Part shown: in pieces, positions 53,063-64,000 of the stretch
Numbering within the stretch: position 1 is the stretch's first letter
Layout: the number at the start of each line of letters is the position of its first letter
Origin: Pseudogymnoascus destructans
Lineage: Eukaryota; Ascomycota; Leotiomycetes; Thelebolales; Thelebolaceae
Reading direction: 5' to 3'
Assembly: GCF_001641265.1 (NCBI RefSeq)
Contig: NW_020167544.1
Coordinates: 186,001-250,000 of the forward strand
Length of the DNA: 64,000 nt
Notes under the pieces: model-generated
Databases searched by the model: none
Seen by the model: the letters and a program-made list of their open reading frames with translations, nothing else
What the model was told of the DNA's origin: nothing
Position numbers and translations under genes: made by a program

Positions 53063-55174
53063 TCACCTGATGACACTCCACTCTGCGAGCTTCCCGGTGC
53101 CGCCTTCTCCGTCCTCACCCCGCTGCCCTGCTTTCTTGGGGAACGCGTTCCAGAACCGTAAGGTCTCGTCGCCCGCGCCTGTAACGATGACCCTGCCATC
53201 AGGGCTCATCGCAAGATATAGCACACGGTAGGTATGTCCCGTCAAGCTGACCACCTGCGTCATGGACGGGTACTTCCACACCACGATCTGGTTCTGGCTA
53301 TACCCGTGGGTGCTGACAATCTCGTTGCTATTCTTGCTCCAAGCCAGATTACACACTTGCGAGCCAGTGTCGATCTCGTTGATTAGCGTGCCGGTGAGAG
53401 TGTTGTGGAAAATGATTTTACGATCTGCCGTTCCTCCACCAGAGGCAAGGAGACCTCGCTGATGTGGCGACCAAGCAATAGCCTTCACGGCCGCGGTGTG
53501 TTCCGAGAATTTCCATGTTGGCGTCTCGGAAAGCTTGTCCCATACCAGGAGCTTATTGTCGTTCCCGCCCGATGCGAGCTGGCCATCTTCGCAGTTCCAG
53601 CGCAGGCCACAGACTTCCTGTTTATGGCCCACCAACTTCCGCAGCCACTGATCCGGCTGTCGTACATCACGGTGGTAGATGAGACGGTCCCTCGATCCGG
53701 AGGTCAGGATATGGTCGTTCCACGCCAACGCACCCACTCTGGCTGTGTGACCCGTCATCGTTCGTAGCCTGCGAGTCCGGGCTGCATCCCAGATCTGCAC
53801 GAAGCCTTTCCCAGTGCCAATGGCGATGTGCGAGCCGCGCTGGATCCAGGAGACACTGGTGACGGTGTCGTCCTCGAGTTCACAGAGCTTATTCACGCGC
53901 TGGGTTTCGGAGTTCCACATATATACACAGCTCCCTAATCCAACACCGAGGATGTCACTGCTCCCCCAGTCAACGAGATTGAGGTAAAAGTCATCTGCGA
54001 GATCCGGCGCATCGAGCACTTTGTATGGAACTTTGTTAACGGCTCGGGGCTGTTTCCGCGGGCTCAGGAGCATATGTTGACTGCTGAGGCGCACTGGGGA
54101 AAGGCTGAAAATCTCAGATCGTGCATTGAGGTTAGGTCCATGCCGACTTTGAGGCGTTCGAGTTGGTGTAGGGTGTCCTGCGATATGGGTGTGGTGTCTG
54201 GGCGACATATATGTGAAGAGGTTCTTATGAGGTGTGGAAGGCGTCATTGAGTTTGTAACAGAGGTATTCGATCCATTGTTAGGAGGAGTGTGAGAGCGAG
54301 TAGGATCGTGAGCTGTGGTAGATGTTGAATGTATTGTAGCGTCTGGTGATAAATTGGTGAGAGTAGCTTGGGGTACTGAAGTATCGAATATTTCTGCCCG
54401 TAGAAGTGTGGAAAAGGTCCGGTTTGCCTCCTCAGCTATCACAAATTAGCACATGTGACTATCCCCAATTCACGGTCACCGTGAAGCTTACTCTTTTGGA
54501 AATGTAGCTCGCCATGTGGCGTCCGTTTCTTGGCCTTTGAAGATGTCGCCGGCGAACCCTCATCGTGAAGCAAGCTAAAGCTTGCCTGTAGGTCTTGTCC
54601 TTCTCGGTTTGGGATGAATCTGAGGACAGTTTGTCAGCAAATCGGTCTTGAAGGGCGGTCAAAGAACGGATCTGAACGTCAATCGATCTTGAATTCACAA
54701 GATCGATCTCGATCCTGACAAGCCCACAAAGATGAGTCTCCCAGTGATCTCCACCGTGCTCCACCCACACCCTCTCTTCATGCGCAAAAGCACAACAGAA
54801 ATCAAAGCTCACCTATCGCCGTAGACCCTTTGCCTTTTCCGACTCGGGCTGCCTCCAGGTGTGATATCTCTCGACCTTCCTCCCTCCTCAAACTCCTTGA
54901 ATAGCGCTTTGCTGAGAGCATTTGGATCCAACGGCGCAGGCGCACTCGGTGTCCTTGACCGTGCGCGGGCGGTATTGGTATTCGCATTCGTGTTCGCATT
55001 CACCGTCGTCCGTCTCGTCCTCTCCTTTGGAAGTGGCAGTGTCATATTGCCTGGCGCCTTCTCGAGCGGCGGTGTGTTCAGTGAGTTGATTGTATCGTTC
55101 TCAATAGCTTTTGAAGCACCAGCAGCTGCAGCCACGTCAGCGGTGGTGTTGTCGCTGGCCTCCATCGTCGCCAT
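53063..55174 (-). CDS. cdh1: APC/C activator Cdh1 (Fizzy-related)
   Basis: Three exons: 55174-54813, 54619-54492, 54435-53063; introns of 193 and 56 bp; 620 aa. The C-box DRFIPNR is formed across the first splice junction, followed by EGQDLQASFSLL. Further in are a basic stretch, YKVLDAPDLADDFYLNLVDWG, and seven WD40 blades (VYMWNSET, VQIWDAART, LIYHRDVRQ, LLVWDKLSE, IIFHNTLT, IVVWKYPS, LRFWNAF). The protein ends in IR, the tail that binds APC/C TPR subunits. Numerous SP/TP sites before the propeller are candidate Cdk sites that restrain Cdh1 until mitotic exit. The presence of EEANRTFSTLLRAEIF and the C-terminal IR favour Cdh1 over Cdc20. Confidence 0.95.
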
Positions 55175-56732
55175 CTGTTGTCGCAGATGGTGAAGGTGAG
55201 GTTATCGAAGCGCGCAAGGAACAAAGTGAGCAAGGAACAAAGCGATAGCGTCGGAACAATAATTCGTCTAGATCGATGTCAAGAACCGGGCGCCAAATCT
55301 CCTTCTCATTCGCTACTAGGTCCTCTCGCCAGCCAGGTGAATAATCGGCGTTGCTGTCGCAGGCACAAATCACTGTCGCAATCCACGACAGTCCCACTCT
55401 GGCGATGTTTATTGGGGGTTGCTCCACTTCTATTTGTATCGCTCCAGATGCGATTTCGCAGTCTCAACTCCGTCGGGTTTCGCTGTGCAACAATTTTGTA
55501 ATGCGTAAGTGTCGGATATCCTGCAGCTACAGCAGCTATTCCTGAAGCCTGCCTGGCGCTCGATTCGCCGTCGTCGTGAGGTTGTTGGTTGTTTGGCGTT
55601 GCCACGCTCGTCAATCGTGATAATGGGATACGTAGGGGCCGCACTAAGCCATTTACGGAGGCAAGCGAGTGACCGAGGATTTGACCGCCGAGGTCGGTGA
55701 GTGTAGATAGGTTATGTGTGGTTAGGAATATAATGTTTGATGTTTTTAAAGGTGATGAAAGAAATATTTCCTTTACGGATTTCAAAGTGATGGCCAGTTC
55801 AATTCACTCAACACTTGCTCTGTTGACGCTTCCTTCCTCAGTGGCAGCAGTAAGCCCAGCCAGCAAACAGAATGCAACACCAACCTCTCCAGACTCCACC
55901 GCCCCATCACCAAAACCACAACATACATCAAAACATCACGTCGCGTCTCTTTTAACCTCTCCCATCCCCTCTCCCCTCCCCTCTCCTCTCCTCTCCTCTC
56001 CTCTCCTCTCCTCTCCTCTCCTCTCCTCTCCTCTCCTCTCCTCTCCTCTCCTCTCCTCTCCTCTCCTCTCCTCTCCTCTCCTCTCCTCTCCTCTCCTCTC
56101 CTCTCCTCTCCTCTCCTCTCCTCTCCTCTCCTCTCCTCTCCTCTACCCTACCCCCCCTAGCCCCACACCTGCCGCCAACTCCCCACACAGCACCTGTATT
56201 AGCCCCCCCATCTCATCCTCGCGAGGCCACTGATTCGGCCTCCACGACCACAACAAACCCCCCAGCGGCCCGCAACGGGGTGCACCGGCCCCTACCAGCA
56301 CACCAGCCAGGGCATCTAGCAGGGGCTTAGTTAGGCCGCCTAAGGGCGTTGTTATGATCCAGAACGACACGCCGAATCACCTTTGTTTGTGACTGGCGTA
56401 CAGTACGTGCGCTACGCGACGCGAAAGGCTGCGCTCCGAATGGCTGCGTTTGGCGTCAGGTCAGGGGGTGGCTTGGGCATTGATTGGCTGGGGCGCGTAA
56501 AGTGCAGTCACGACCACCACGCGTTTTTGGCATTAATTGTCGTGCAGATTGGCTGTGGAATCAGAGCCGGAGTATATGGTGTCTCATCTGTGCGGCGATC
56601 TAGCCATGGCTAAATACAAGTACACTTCTGCCGCGTGCAGCAAAAAGTATAGCAAAGTTATGTGCGAACCCAGCACAAGCCCATTTAACACCATCCCATT
56701 TGTCCTCTCCTTCATCCAAGCAACGATTTACA
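55175..56732. other. intergenic between Cdh1 promoter and SMC1 3' end
   Basis: The Cdh1 promoter lies at the left. A large (CTCTC)n array is at 55980-56144. 56150-56700 is C/G-rich on one side and shows no supported gene. Confidence 0.45.
55980..56144. repeat. pentanucleotide microsatellite (CCTCT)33
   Basis: About 165 bp of perfect CCTCT units, all pyrimidine on the plus strand, preceded by a degenerate CCCCTCTCCC start. A mirror-symmetric polypurine/polypyrimidine run like this can form triplex (H-) DNA. Confidence 0.95.
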
Positions 56733-59700
56733 CTACTGATATTTACGCAACTGGATTTTCAATCAGTTATATCCCTGATAAAGACCAAGAAAGGGGCCAT
56801 AAGAAGGGATTGGGGTACTCACATCAAGCGTCAGCGTATTACTCGAATTAGCATCCTGGTCCCTATAAACCCCCACCAAGCTCTCACTCCCCTGGAACAA
56901 ACCCGTCTTCAAACTAATCACAATAAACTGCATCCCCGGATTGGCATGCTCACGGATGTAATTCCGGATCTTCTCCACATTAGCATTGTCGAGCGCAGCG
57001 TCTACCTCGTCCAGCACGAAGAACGGACTAGGCTGATACGAGTGGACCGCGAAGAGGAGAGCCAGCGCCGCCATCGTCTTCTCACCACCCGAGAGATGCT
57101 CCATGTCACGGAAACGCTTGAGCGGTGGCATGGCGTGGTACTTGATACCGGAGAGGTACGGTGCATCCGAGTCTTCGATATCGAGGTATGCTTGCCCGCC
57201 CAGCGGGTACGCCGCCGAGCGTGTGAGGTCCTTGTAGACGTGGCTGATCTGCTCCGAGATGTGGGAGAAGGCTTTGTTGAAGAGGTTAAAGCGCTTCTCC
57301 TTCACCTCCAAGAACGCGTCTCGAGAATCGCGGGCTGCCTTGCGAGCTTCTTCGTAGTCTTGCTCTGTGGTCTTTAGGCGTGCCTCGACGGCTTCGAGAC
57401 GGTCAATGGCGCGCATGTTTGGGTTCAGTTTCTCGAGGGCGGCATTGAGGGCGGTGATGTGGGAGAGGAGCGTCTCTTCGATGTGCTCTTCCCCTGATTC
57501 GGTAAGGTCTTCATCCAGTCCGTCAAAGTCGATCTGGATGCCATCGTTGATGAGCACCGGATCGACTGCGTCGCCCTCATCAACATCCATTGCGTCGGGG
57601 TCAACGTCAGGCATGTTATCGACAGGAAGGCTTTCCAAGTCGCTAGACCCGTCCGCCAATGGGATCCGAATCTGCTCGAGTTTGCAGCGACGAAGTTGCG
57701 CGTAGCGACCTGCCGCGGCACGTTGTGCTTCGCTCTCCAAACTGGAAATAGCCCTCTGGACGGTGTCCACATTCTTGCTTCTCTTCTGAAGTTCGTCACG
57801 GGCTTGGACGACCTTTTCGTTCTTCTTGGAGGACTTCTGCTTCGCTTCCGCCAATTGCTCTTTCAAGACCTCGATTTCGGCATTGTCGACATCAAGTGAC
57901 TCTTCCAGATTTTCCTTTGAGGAATTGTACGTGTCGATATCCCGAGAAAGGGAAAGTGTCTGATCTTCCAGGCGCTTGAGGCGAGCCTTGGTGTCATCGA
58001 CACGAGACGTCTCCCAAGTCAATCGACTAGTGAGTTTCTGCTTCTGGAGCTCGAAGTCGTTCCGCTTTTGAGCAGCTTCTTGTTCCAAGGTGCCCTGCTG
58101 GACTTCATAATCACGAATGTTATCGTAACCAAGTCTCTGGCAGAACCCAGCAAATACCTTGTCCTCAACCTTGGAGACTGCATCCTTGAAGTTCTGGACA
58201 GACTCCTGGAGAGTCTCCAAAGACCCAACTTGCTCTTTGTACTTAGGTTGGATATCACTGAGCTGTCGCTTTTCATAATCAAGCTCCTTCTTCTTGCTTG
58301 CAAGGTTCTGCTCAAATGCAGCAAGCTCACTCTTAGTGTATGCCAGCCTCTGCTCAAGGCCCGACAGATCACTTTGCAACGTCTCTTCAGCGGCACCTCT
58401 GCGATTCGCCTTGGGCAGGCTATCCAGCTCCGTCTTCAACTTCTCGAGCATCTTCTCGAGATTTTGAACATCTTGCTCTTCGAAGCGACGCTTACCGCCC
58501 TTGCCCTCGGCGCCACGGCCACCAGTCATCAGACCAGCCTTGTGAATGACGAATCCTTCCAGTGTAACGGCCTTCACTTGCATGCCTTTATCGTAGCAGA
58601 TTTGCTTAGCTGTGGCAAGATCGTCACACACGATCGAGTTACCACAAGCATATGACATTGCTCGTTCAAGCGTGGAATCAAAGTCGATCGTGTCAATTGT
58701 CAGGCGTGCCTTGGAGAGTCCCTTCAGGTTAGAGTTGACGGCATTGACCTTGATGTTGTCCAAGGGGATGAACGTCATTGGGGCGCGGCGTTGATCCTTC
58801 AGGTACTGAACGCATTCTGTTCCGGTCTTCTCGGTATCAACGACGACAGAATCAAAATCGCGGCCCAAGGCAGTGATAACAGCTTCGTCGAATTTCTTCT
58901 GCTTTGGCTTACAGAGTTCACCAATTCGGCCGCGAACACCAGGATATATGCGCTTCAGCGACGTCACGATCTCCTTAGTTCTGGCCTCCCTATCGTTCTG
59001 GCGCCTCCCGTCATTGGCAAAGTCGAGTTTCTTGACGACATCCTCAATCTTCTCTTCGATTTCTGTGCGCTTCTGGTTGACGCGTAGACGTTCAGACTGC
59101 AGAACATTGTACTCCTTTTTCTTGCTGTCGATGTCCTTCATGATTTGTTTCATCGAAACCTTCATAGCATCCCTTCTCTCAGTGATCTGGCTGGCTTCTT
59201 GACCAAGCTTCTCCACCTGCGATTGTGACGACTGCACCTTGCTCTTCAGTGAGTTGACGGTAATCTCATCAGTCTTCAGCTGCCTCAATAGGTTGTCTAA
59301 TTTAGCTTGGTTTGTTGACGACTGGTTGATCACCTGGGCCTTGAGCTTGTTATACTCCTTTAAATCATCTGAGCTGAGTTCCTTGCCCTGCTTCTTCATC
59401 TGCTCTTTCCACTGTGTCTCAAACAGTTTGTGAGCCTTGTCCACAAGCGCAAGCTCCTTCTTAGCACTCTGTATTCCGGCAAGTTGGCTGTCACGCTCTT
59501 TGGTAAGATCGCTAATGCGCTTCTCAACTTTGGCCGCCTCCCTTTGCACGTGCTCTACTTTTTCATCGATTGGTACGAGACTGTTCATCTTGTCTTCGAC
59601 ATCCCTCTCCTTGCTTTTGATGCCACGTTCAACCTTGCCCACCTCCTTCTGTGTGCGAGCATGCTCTTTCCGCGCCTCATCAAGTTCAGCTTCGTATTTC

Positions 59701-60702
59701 CTTATTCCGTGGCGGAACTTCTTCAGTTCCTCCTGGTGCTTTGCGATCTCCTCCGAGGATTCGTCGATAACTTTCTGAAAGTGGTATAATTTCCACAGAA
59801 TATGCTTGACAATCGCGTCATCACGCTCGTCGGCCTTTGCCTGGAAGTTATCCGCCTCCTTCTTTTGGTCCTGATATTGTTTAATCTCCGAATTGATGCC
59901 TCGGCGACGCTGCAAACTGTTATTCTGGTTTTCTGCCGCCTCTTGAGCCTCAGTTTCCAGTCGTTCGTATTCAGCTTTGTGTTCCAAACTTCCAGAAATC
60001 TGCTCGATCAGGCGTGTGAGGTCTTTCGGAGATTGCGACGCGATGGCTTCAACATCACCCTGGAAGACCAAGAAATTCCGCGCCTTAATGAGAATGTTTT
60101 CTGCTTCGAGGGCTTCATTGTATTGCTGAGCCGTGACAACCTTGTTGTTGATTCTGTATTCGCTGGCCCCCTGGTTTGTGATTGTGCGTTTCCATTTCAG
60201 CTCATCTCCAGCATCATCCTCGTAAACGGCCATAACCCATGCGCTCTTCGGATCATTGCGCTCGGATCTCTGTAGGTCTGCACCCTCGCCATCAGAATTC
60301 GCATCCCCATTTGCGTCGCCATTTGCTGCCGGCGCATCCGCTGATCCGTCGTCGTTGATTTTCGAGGTCTTGAGGACGCGACCACGGTACACGAGGTCTC
60401 TGAGGTGCGTTGAACGAAGATGAGACGATTTGATTCCTAAAACAAAGGAGATCGCGTCCATGCTGCAATATTGTCAGTACTGTCCCTCTTTCTATGTCTC
60501 TCATTATATGATGCGACGTACGAATTTGATTTTCCGGATCCATTGGGCCCAATGATGGAGGTGAAGTATGAATCGCCGAACAGAAGGGTATGATGGCCCT
60601 TGTAGGACTTGAAGTCTGTCTCATAGTCAGATTACAAGTTACAGCGCAATCAATATCCGACATTGGCTTACTGAAGAGCTCGAGGCGGATGAGTTTCCCC
60701 AT
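56733..60702 (-). CDS. SMC1: cohesin ATPase subunit SMC1
   Basis: Four exons: 60702-60672, 60615-60522, 60462-56823, 56750-56733; introns of 56, 59 and 72 bp; 3783 nt, 1260 aa. The start is MGKLIRLELFNFKSYKG with Walker A GPNGSGKSNS (about residues 32-41). Coiled coils flank a hinge (about 545-665) with GVRGRIGELC and GLMTGGRG. The C-terminal head has the signature LSGGEKTMAALALLFAVHS and Walker B FFVLDEVDAALDN. The last exon is only 18 nt (LRKYQ stop) and easy to miss; without it the frame runs into intron sequence. SMC1 pairs with SMC3 in the cohesin ring for sister-chromatid cohesion and loop formation. Confidence 0.97.
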
Positions 60703-61691
60703 TTTGAGAGTTGCGCTTTGCGGGGTGAAGTCGTGTCAATCAGGAATGGGCAGCTTGGAAAGAAGCACGCATAGGTGCTTTTTCAATTTTGAGATAGATT
60801 CACTCAATCCGGCAAGTGTCTCGGAAGAGTCGAAACGAGCCGCTTACACGAATGACCCCGAAAAGCTGTCGGATTCGTTGACGTTTATGGATACCGTTGC
60901 GCGCGCCGTCGCGATCTGTCGCGGTTCTCGCGATGCATCCTCGAGTCCTCCAACGCGAATGGGTATTCGTCACGTGATGTATATTTTTCTCAGCCTCGCC
61001 CATAGTTGTACGTGAGCAATGATTGGATGCTTTGTATCATCTTAACTTATACTACAGGGTTGCGCCATACAAAATGTACATAGGTATCACATGTCTCGCT
61101 GCCTAATAATTCTCCAGAATAACAAGAATAGAAATATCCTAAAAGATGATTCTTGAGTCAGGTTTTCAAACTTTTATTCCTAAGTACCAATATGTACAGA
61201 ACGCGCTTTGGTGGCGTTGGTTGGAGTTGGTGTGGCCATTATGGTCGCCGTCATCAGGTCCCTCGGCCCTTAAAACACTCGTCAGCCTTAACCCAATTAC
61301 ATCTGCGGCTCGCAGCACGATTTCATTTCCAACCTCAACATCCAGTAAATGCGCCCTCCTTCCAGTTAAAGAATACGTTATACTAGTTCTTTTCGCCATA
61401 TATCGACGCTTCCAGCTTCCTTACTCGTCAAACTCGGCGGCCATTTTCCAGCCAGATCCCGTTACTGCAGCTCCTAGACTGCAACCTAAACTTCTGTCTC
61501 GCAAAGAACCAACCCACCCCAGCGGTTCTCCGTTACCCCTCAAGAGTAACTGCCGAGTAGCTCTGTATATTACTATAAGTCAGGGCTCTATCGTCGGTGA
61601 GTTGAGACCCCTCTCCATATTCACGCGTCTCGTGCCTCAAGGGTTTCGCGTCCTTGGGTTATAACATCGTCGACGTCGACGTCGCCACATT
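60703..61691. promoter_or_regulatory. divergent region, SMC1 and GPC1 genes
   Basis: 990 bp between opposite start codons. A CACGTGATG motif (about 60973) and CG-rich words (GCGCGCCGTCGCGA near 60900) are near SMC1. A palindromic GTCGACGTCGAC block is about 20 bp upstream of the GPC1 ATG. No gene supported. Confidence 0.5.
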
Positions 61692-63385
61692 ATGGCTGAC
61701 ATTTTAGTTCTCCGAGGCGCCGCTGTCCTCCGACGTATCTCCTTTCCAGACCGATCACATAAACACACACGAACACTCTCTGAGATGTCTGAACCCATAC
61801 CGATACCAAGAAGAGGGGGGGATGCTGCCCCAGATGTCGGTGGGGAGCTACCGGTCGGAAGCCCAGAGTCCTTTGCCAGCTCATCACCACCTAATGGCAG
61901 GCATGCCTCTGCGTCTGAAGGAAGCCCGCGTCTATCACGAAACAATTCCTTCTCGGGAAGTAGTTCTTATCACGAAGACTGGGAGGCGATCCCACCGCTT
62001 GACCGTCTGAGCGTCTTTGACCTCCTTGACAACTTGGCACTGCCGTCACAACTGGAGAAGCTCCAAAAGAATCTCAGCGCGCAGACAGAGAAGGTTCTCC
62101 GGCAAAGAAATGCGCTTAGGTCTCGAGGCAACCTTGCCAAAGACAAAGTTGTGGAAGAATGGAGGAGGCGCGTACCCACCGCCGACGAACAGCTTGAGAA
62201 ATACCGCAGGCGGATGAAGACGAGCGTTGACAATCTTGGGAAGCAGTGGAACGACACCAAAGCCGTGACACTGCGCGAGAAGTTCTCCTTCATCTTCGGT
62301 GTCCTCAATATCCTCATCAGCGGCTACCTCATCGGTGGGCGCCCAGAGTGGTTCCATATCTGGTACACGCTCCAGCTCCTCTACTTCATGCCCATCCGCT
62401 TCTTCACCTACAAGCGCCGCGGCCTACACTATTTCCTCGCGGATCTCTGCTACTTCGTCAACTTCCTCCTTATGCTCAGCATCTGGGTTTTCCCGAAGTC
62501 GAAACGCCTCTTCATCAGCACATACTGCCTCGCATTTGGTAACAATGCGATCGCCATCGCTATGTGGAGGAACTCCCTCGTCTTCCACTCTCTCGACAAA
62601 GTCACGAGGTACGTTCCTACAGTCCACACATACCCCATCAACCAACTAACCCTCTCAGTCTCTTCATCCACATCATGCCCTGCGTCGCCCTCCACTGCAT
62701 GGTTCACCTCCTCCCCGACGAGCTCCAAGCCTCCCGCTTCCCCGCCCTCCACACAATTCGCACCTCCGCCCCCTCCTCTCCCGAGCACTACACCCTAGCC
62801 GCCATGGCCCTGTGGTCCACCCTCCCCTACGCCTTCTGGCAGCTCTCCTACCACTTTCTCATCACCGTGCGCCGACGCGCCCAAATCGCCGCCGGCCGCC
62901 CAACATCCTACACCTGGCTCAAGAAGTCGTACTCCAAAGCCTGGATCGGCCGCGCCGTCACATCCCTCCCCGACAGCCTCCAAGAGCCGTCTTTCATGTT
63001 CATCCAGTATACCTACGCCCTGGCTACCATGCTGCCCTGCCCGATCTGGTTCTGGTACCGCTGGGCCAGCTCCATGTTCCTCTTCGGCGTGTTCACGTGG
63101 AGTATCTATAACGGCGCCACATACTACATCGACGTCTTTGGTAAGCGCTTCCAGAACGAGCTCGAGGAAATGCGCAAGGAAGTCCAGAAGTGGCAGAGTA
63201 GCCCGGATCTGGCGATTGGGACACCGCCCGCTGAGGCGGCCAAGAGCCCGCTTTCCTCGGAGGATGAGGGGGGCGCGAATGTGGATTCGATTCCGCTGCT
63301 GAGTGAGGAGGGGCAGGTGACGGGGATTGATGGGGGGGCGAGGGATGTGGCGAGGGAGAGGAAGGTTGAGGAGTTACCCCCGTAA
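61692..63385 (+). CDS. GPC1: glycerophosphocholine acyltransferase Gpc1 (DUF2838)
   Basis: Two exons, 61692-62608 and 62659-63385; 50-bp intron; 547 aa. A second in-frame ATG at 61785 (MSEPIPIPRRGG) may be the true start, giving 516 aa. After a Ser-rich tail and a coiled-coil segment (LEKLQKNLSAQTEKVLRQRNAL), about eight membrane segments carry the DUF2838 signatures: FIFGVLNILISGYLIGG, WYTLQLLYFMPIRFFTYKRRGLHYFLADLCYFVN, SLDKVTSLFIHIMP, TYTWLKKS-like SYTWLKK. The tail is acidic. Yeast Gpc1 transfers an acyl group from acyl-CoA to glycerophosphocholine to give lyso-PC in the ER. Family assignment is firm, activity inferred. Confidence 0.9.
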
Positions 63386-64000
63386 GTGCGACGGGTGGTT
63401 TGATTATGATAGTGATGGTGGATAGTGCGATTTTGCGTGTGTGTATTTAGCTCTGTTGCTGGATCGGTCGATGAATGACGTGCGTTGTTGCCTTTTCACT
63501 GGTGCGGGCGGTCTTTCGCAGCGGAATGGGAAGACAGGATGTGGATATTTGACGCTTTGATGATGATGGGGGGGGTCCTTGACACTCACTATTATCCGGT
63601 TTTGGTTCTGGTTAATTCGTATACCCTTCATTTCTAGCAACCTTGTACGAAACTCTAGCATTGTTTGCAAAATTATTCAACGTATTCTTGAATATTTAAA
63701 TATTCAAATATTACGTAAGCTTGGATATTCAAATTTCATGAATTATTCATGAATATGAATAGCGATTTTCTATATTCATGAATATTATATGATATTCTTA
63801 ATACCCAAAGTGACTTATTATTTAAGTTATAAGCTATCTTAGAGGTAAGGCTATATAATATATATAATATAAGTAGAATATAAGAAAGTATAATATACTA
63901 GTTAAGCTAAGAGCTATTTAAACTACTAAATTACCTATAAATTCTTCCTTAAAGTCTTCCTCTTCTTCTTCCTTTATAAAACCCCAACTCTTTAAACAGG
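63386..64000. other. 3' flank of GPC1 passing into very AT-rich sequence
   Basis: 63386-63660 is ordinary 3' flank. From about 63665 to the window end base composition turns strongly AT-rich with short inverted motifs (TATTCATGAATA, AATATTTAAATATT) and ATATAATATA runs. It has no open frame of note. This resembles the edge of a RIP-degraded repeat block. Confidence 0.55.

Overview
This window is nuclear DNA of a filamentous ascomycete (Pezizomycotina). The evidence is short introns (mostly 49-90 bp, GT...AG with CTAAC-like branch sites), single-copy eukaryotic housekeeping genes, and fungus-specific families (DUF2457, CBM18 chitin-binding, Gpc1/DUF2838, GtaA-type glutaminase). The chromodomain gypsy element carrying an antisense Cys-rich ORF makes me lean toward Leotiomycetes/Helotiales, but that is inference.

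Layout. 1-3.2 kb is a nest of mobile elements: the 3' end of a Ty3/gypsy element with its LTR, a fold-back element with 164-bp inverted repeats, and the remnant of a hAT transposon. 3.4-18 kb holds a patatin-type triacylglycerol lipase, the COPII GTPase Sar1 (six exons), an LCHN/DENND11-like protein, a secreted CBM18 protein, an RRM/RGG protein and a broken glutaminase A gene. 18-29 kb has a small unknown gene, a DUF2457 protein, mitochondrial ATP synthase delta, a zinc-ribbon-like unknown protein and an intron-containing tRNA-Glu. 29-36 kb has eIF3a, a heterotrimeric G-protein gamma subunit and an Rdx/SelW-like protein. About 35.6-41.8 kb is gene-poor and rich in minisatellites. 41.8-55 kb has an LRR protein, the PP1 catalytic subunit, a mitochondrial membrane protein with a homopolymer frameshift, the pyruvate dehydrogenase E3-binding protein, a decayed methyltransferase and the APC/C activator Cdh1. 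56.7-63.4 kb has cohesin SMC1 and glycerophosphocholine acyltransferase Gpc1. The last ~340 bp is very AT-rich.

The genes do not form a pathway cluster; this is core genome (vesicle traffic, translation, mitochondrial energy metabolism, cell cycle and cohesion, lipid turnover) with scattered decayed genes. I reconstructed exon-intron structures by hand from splice signals and reading frame. For the well-known genes the summed exon lengths are multiples of three and give family-typical lengths, for example Sar1 189 aa, ATP synthase delta 165 aa, PP1 324 aa, SMC1 1260 aa.

I see no CRISPR array, toxin cluster or clearly new multi-gene system. The most unusual items are two non-canonical GC-AG introns, an antisense Cys-rich ORF inside the gypsy 3' region, the large fold-back element abutting the LTR, a perfect 22-copy 14-bp minisatellite that is stop-free in every frame of one strand, an isolated perfect 20-bp hairpin, and several genes with a single inactivating lesion.
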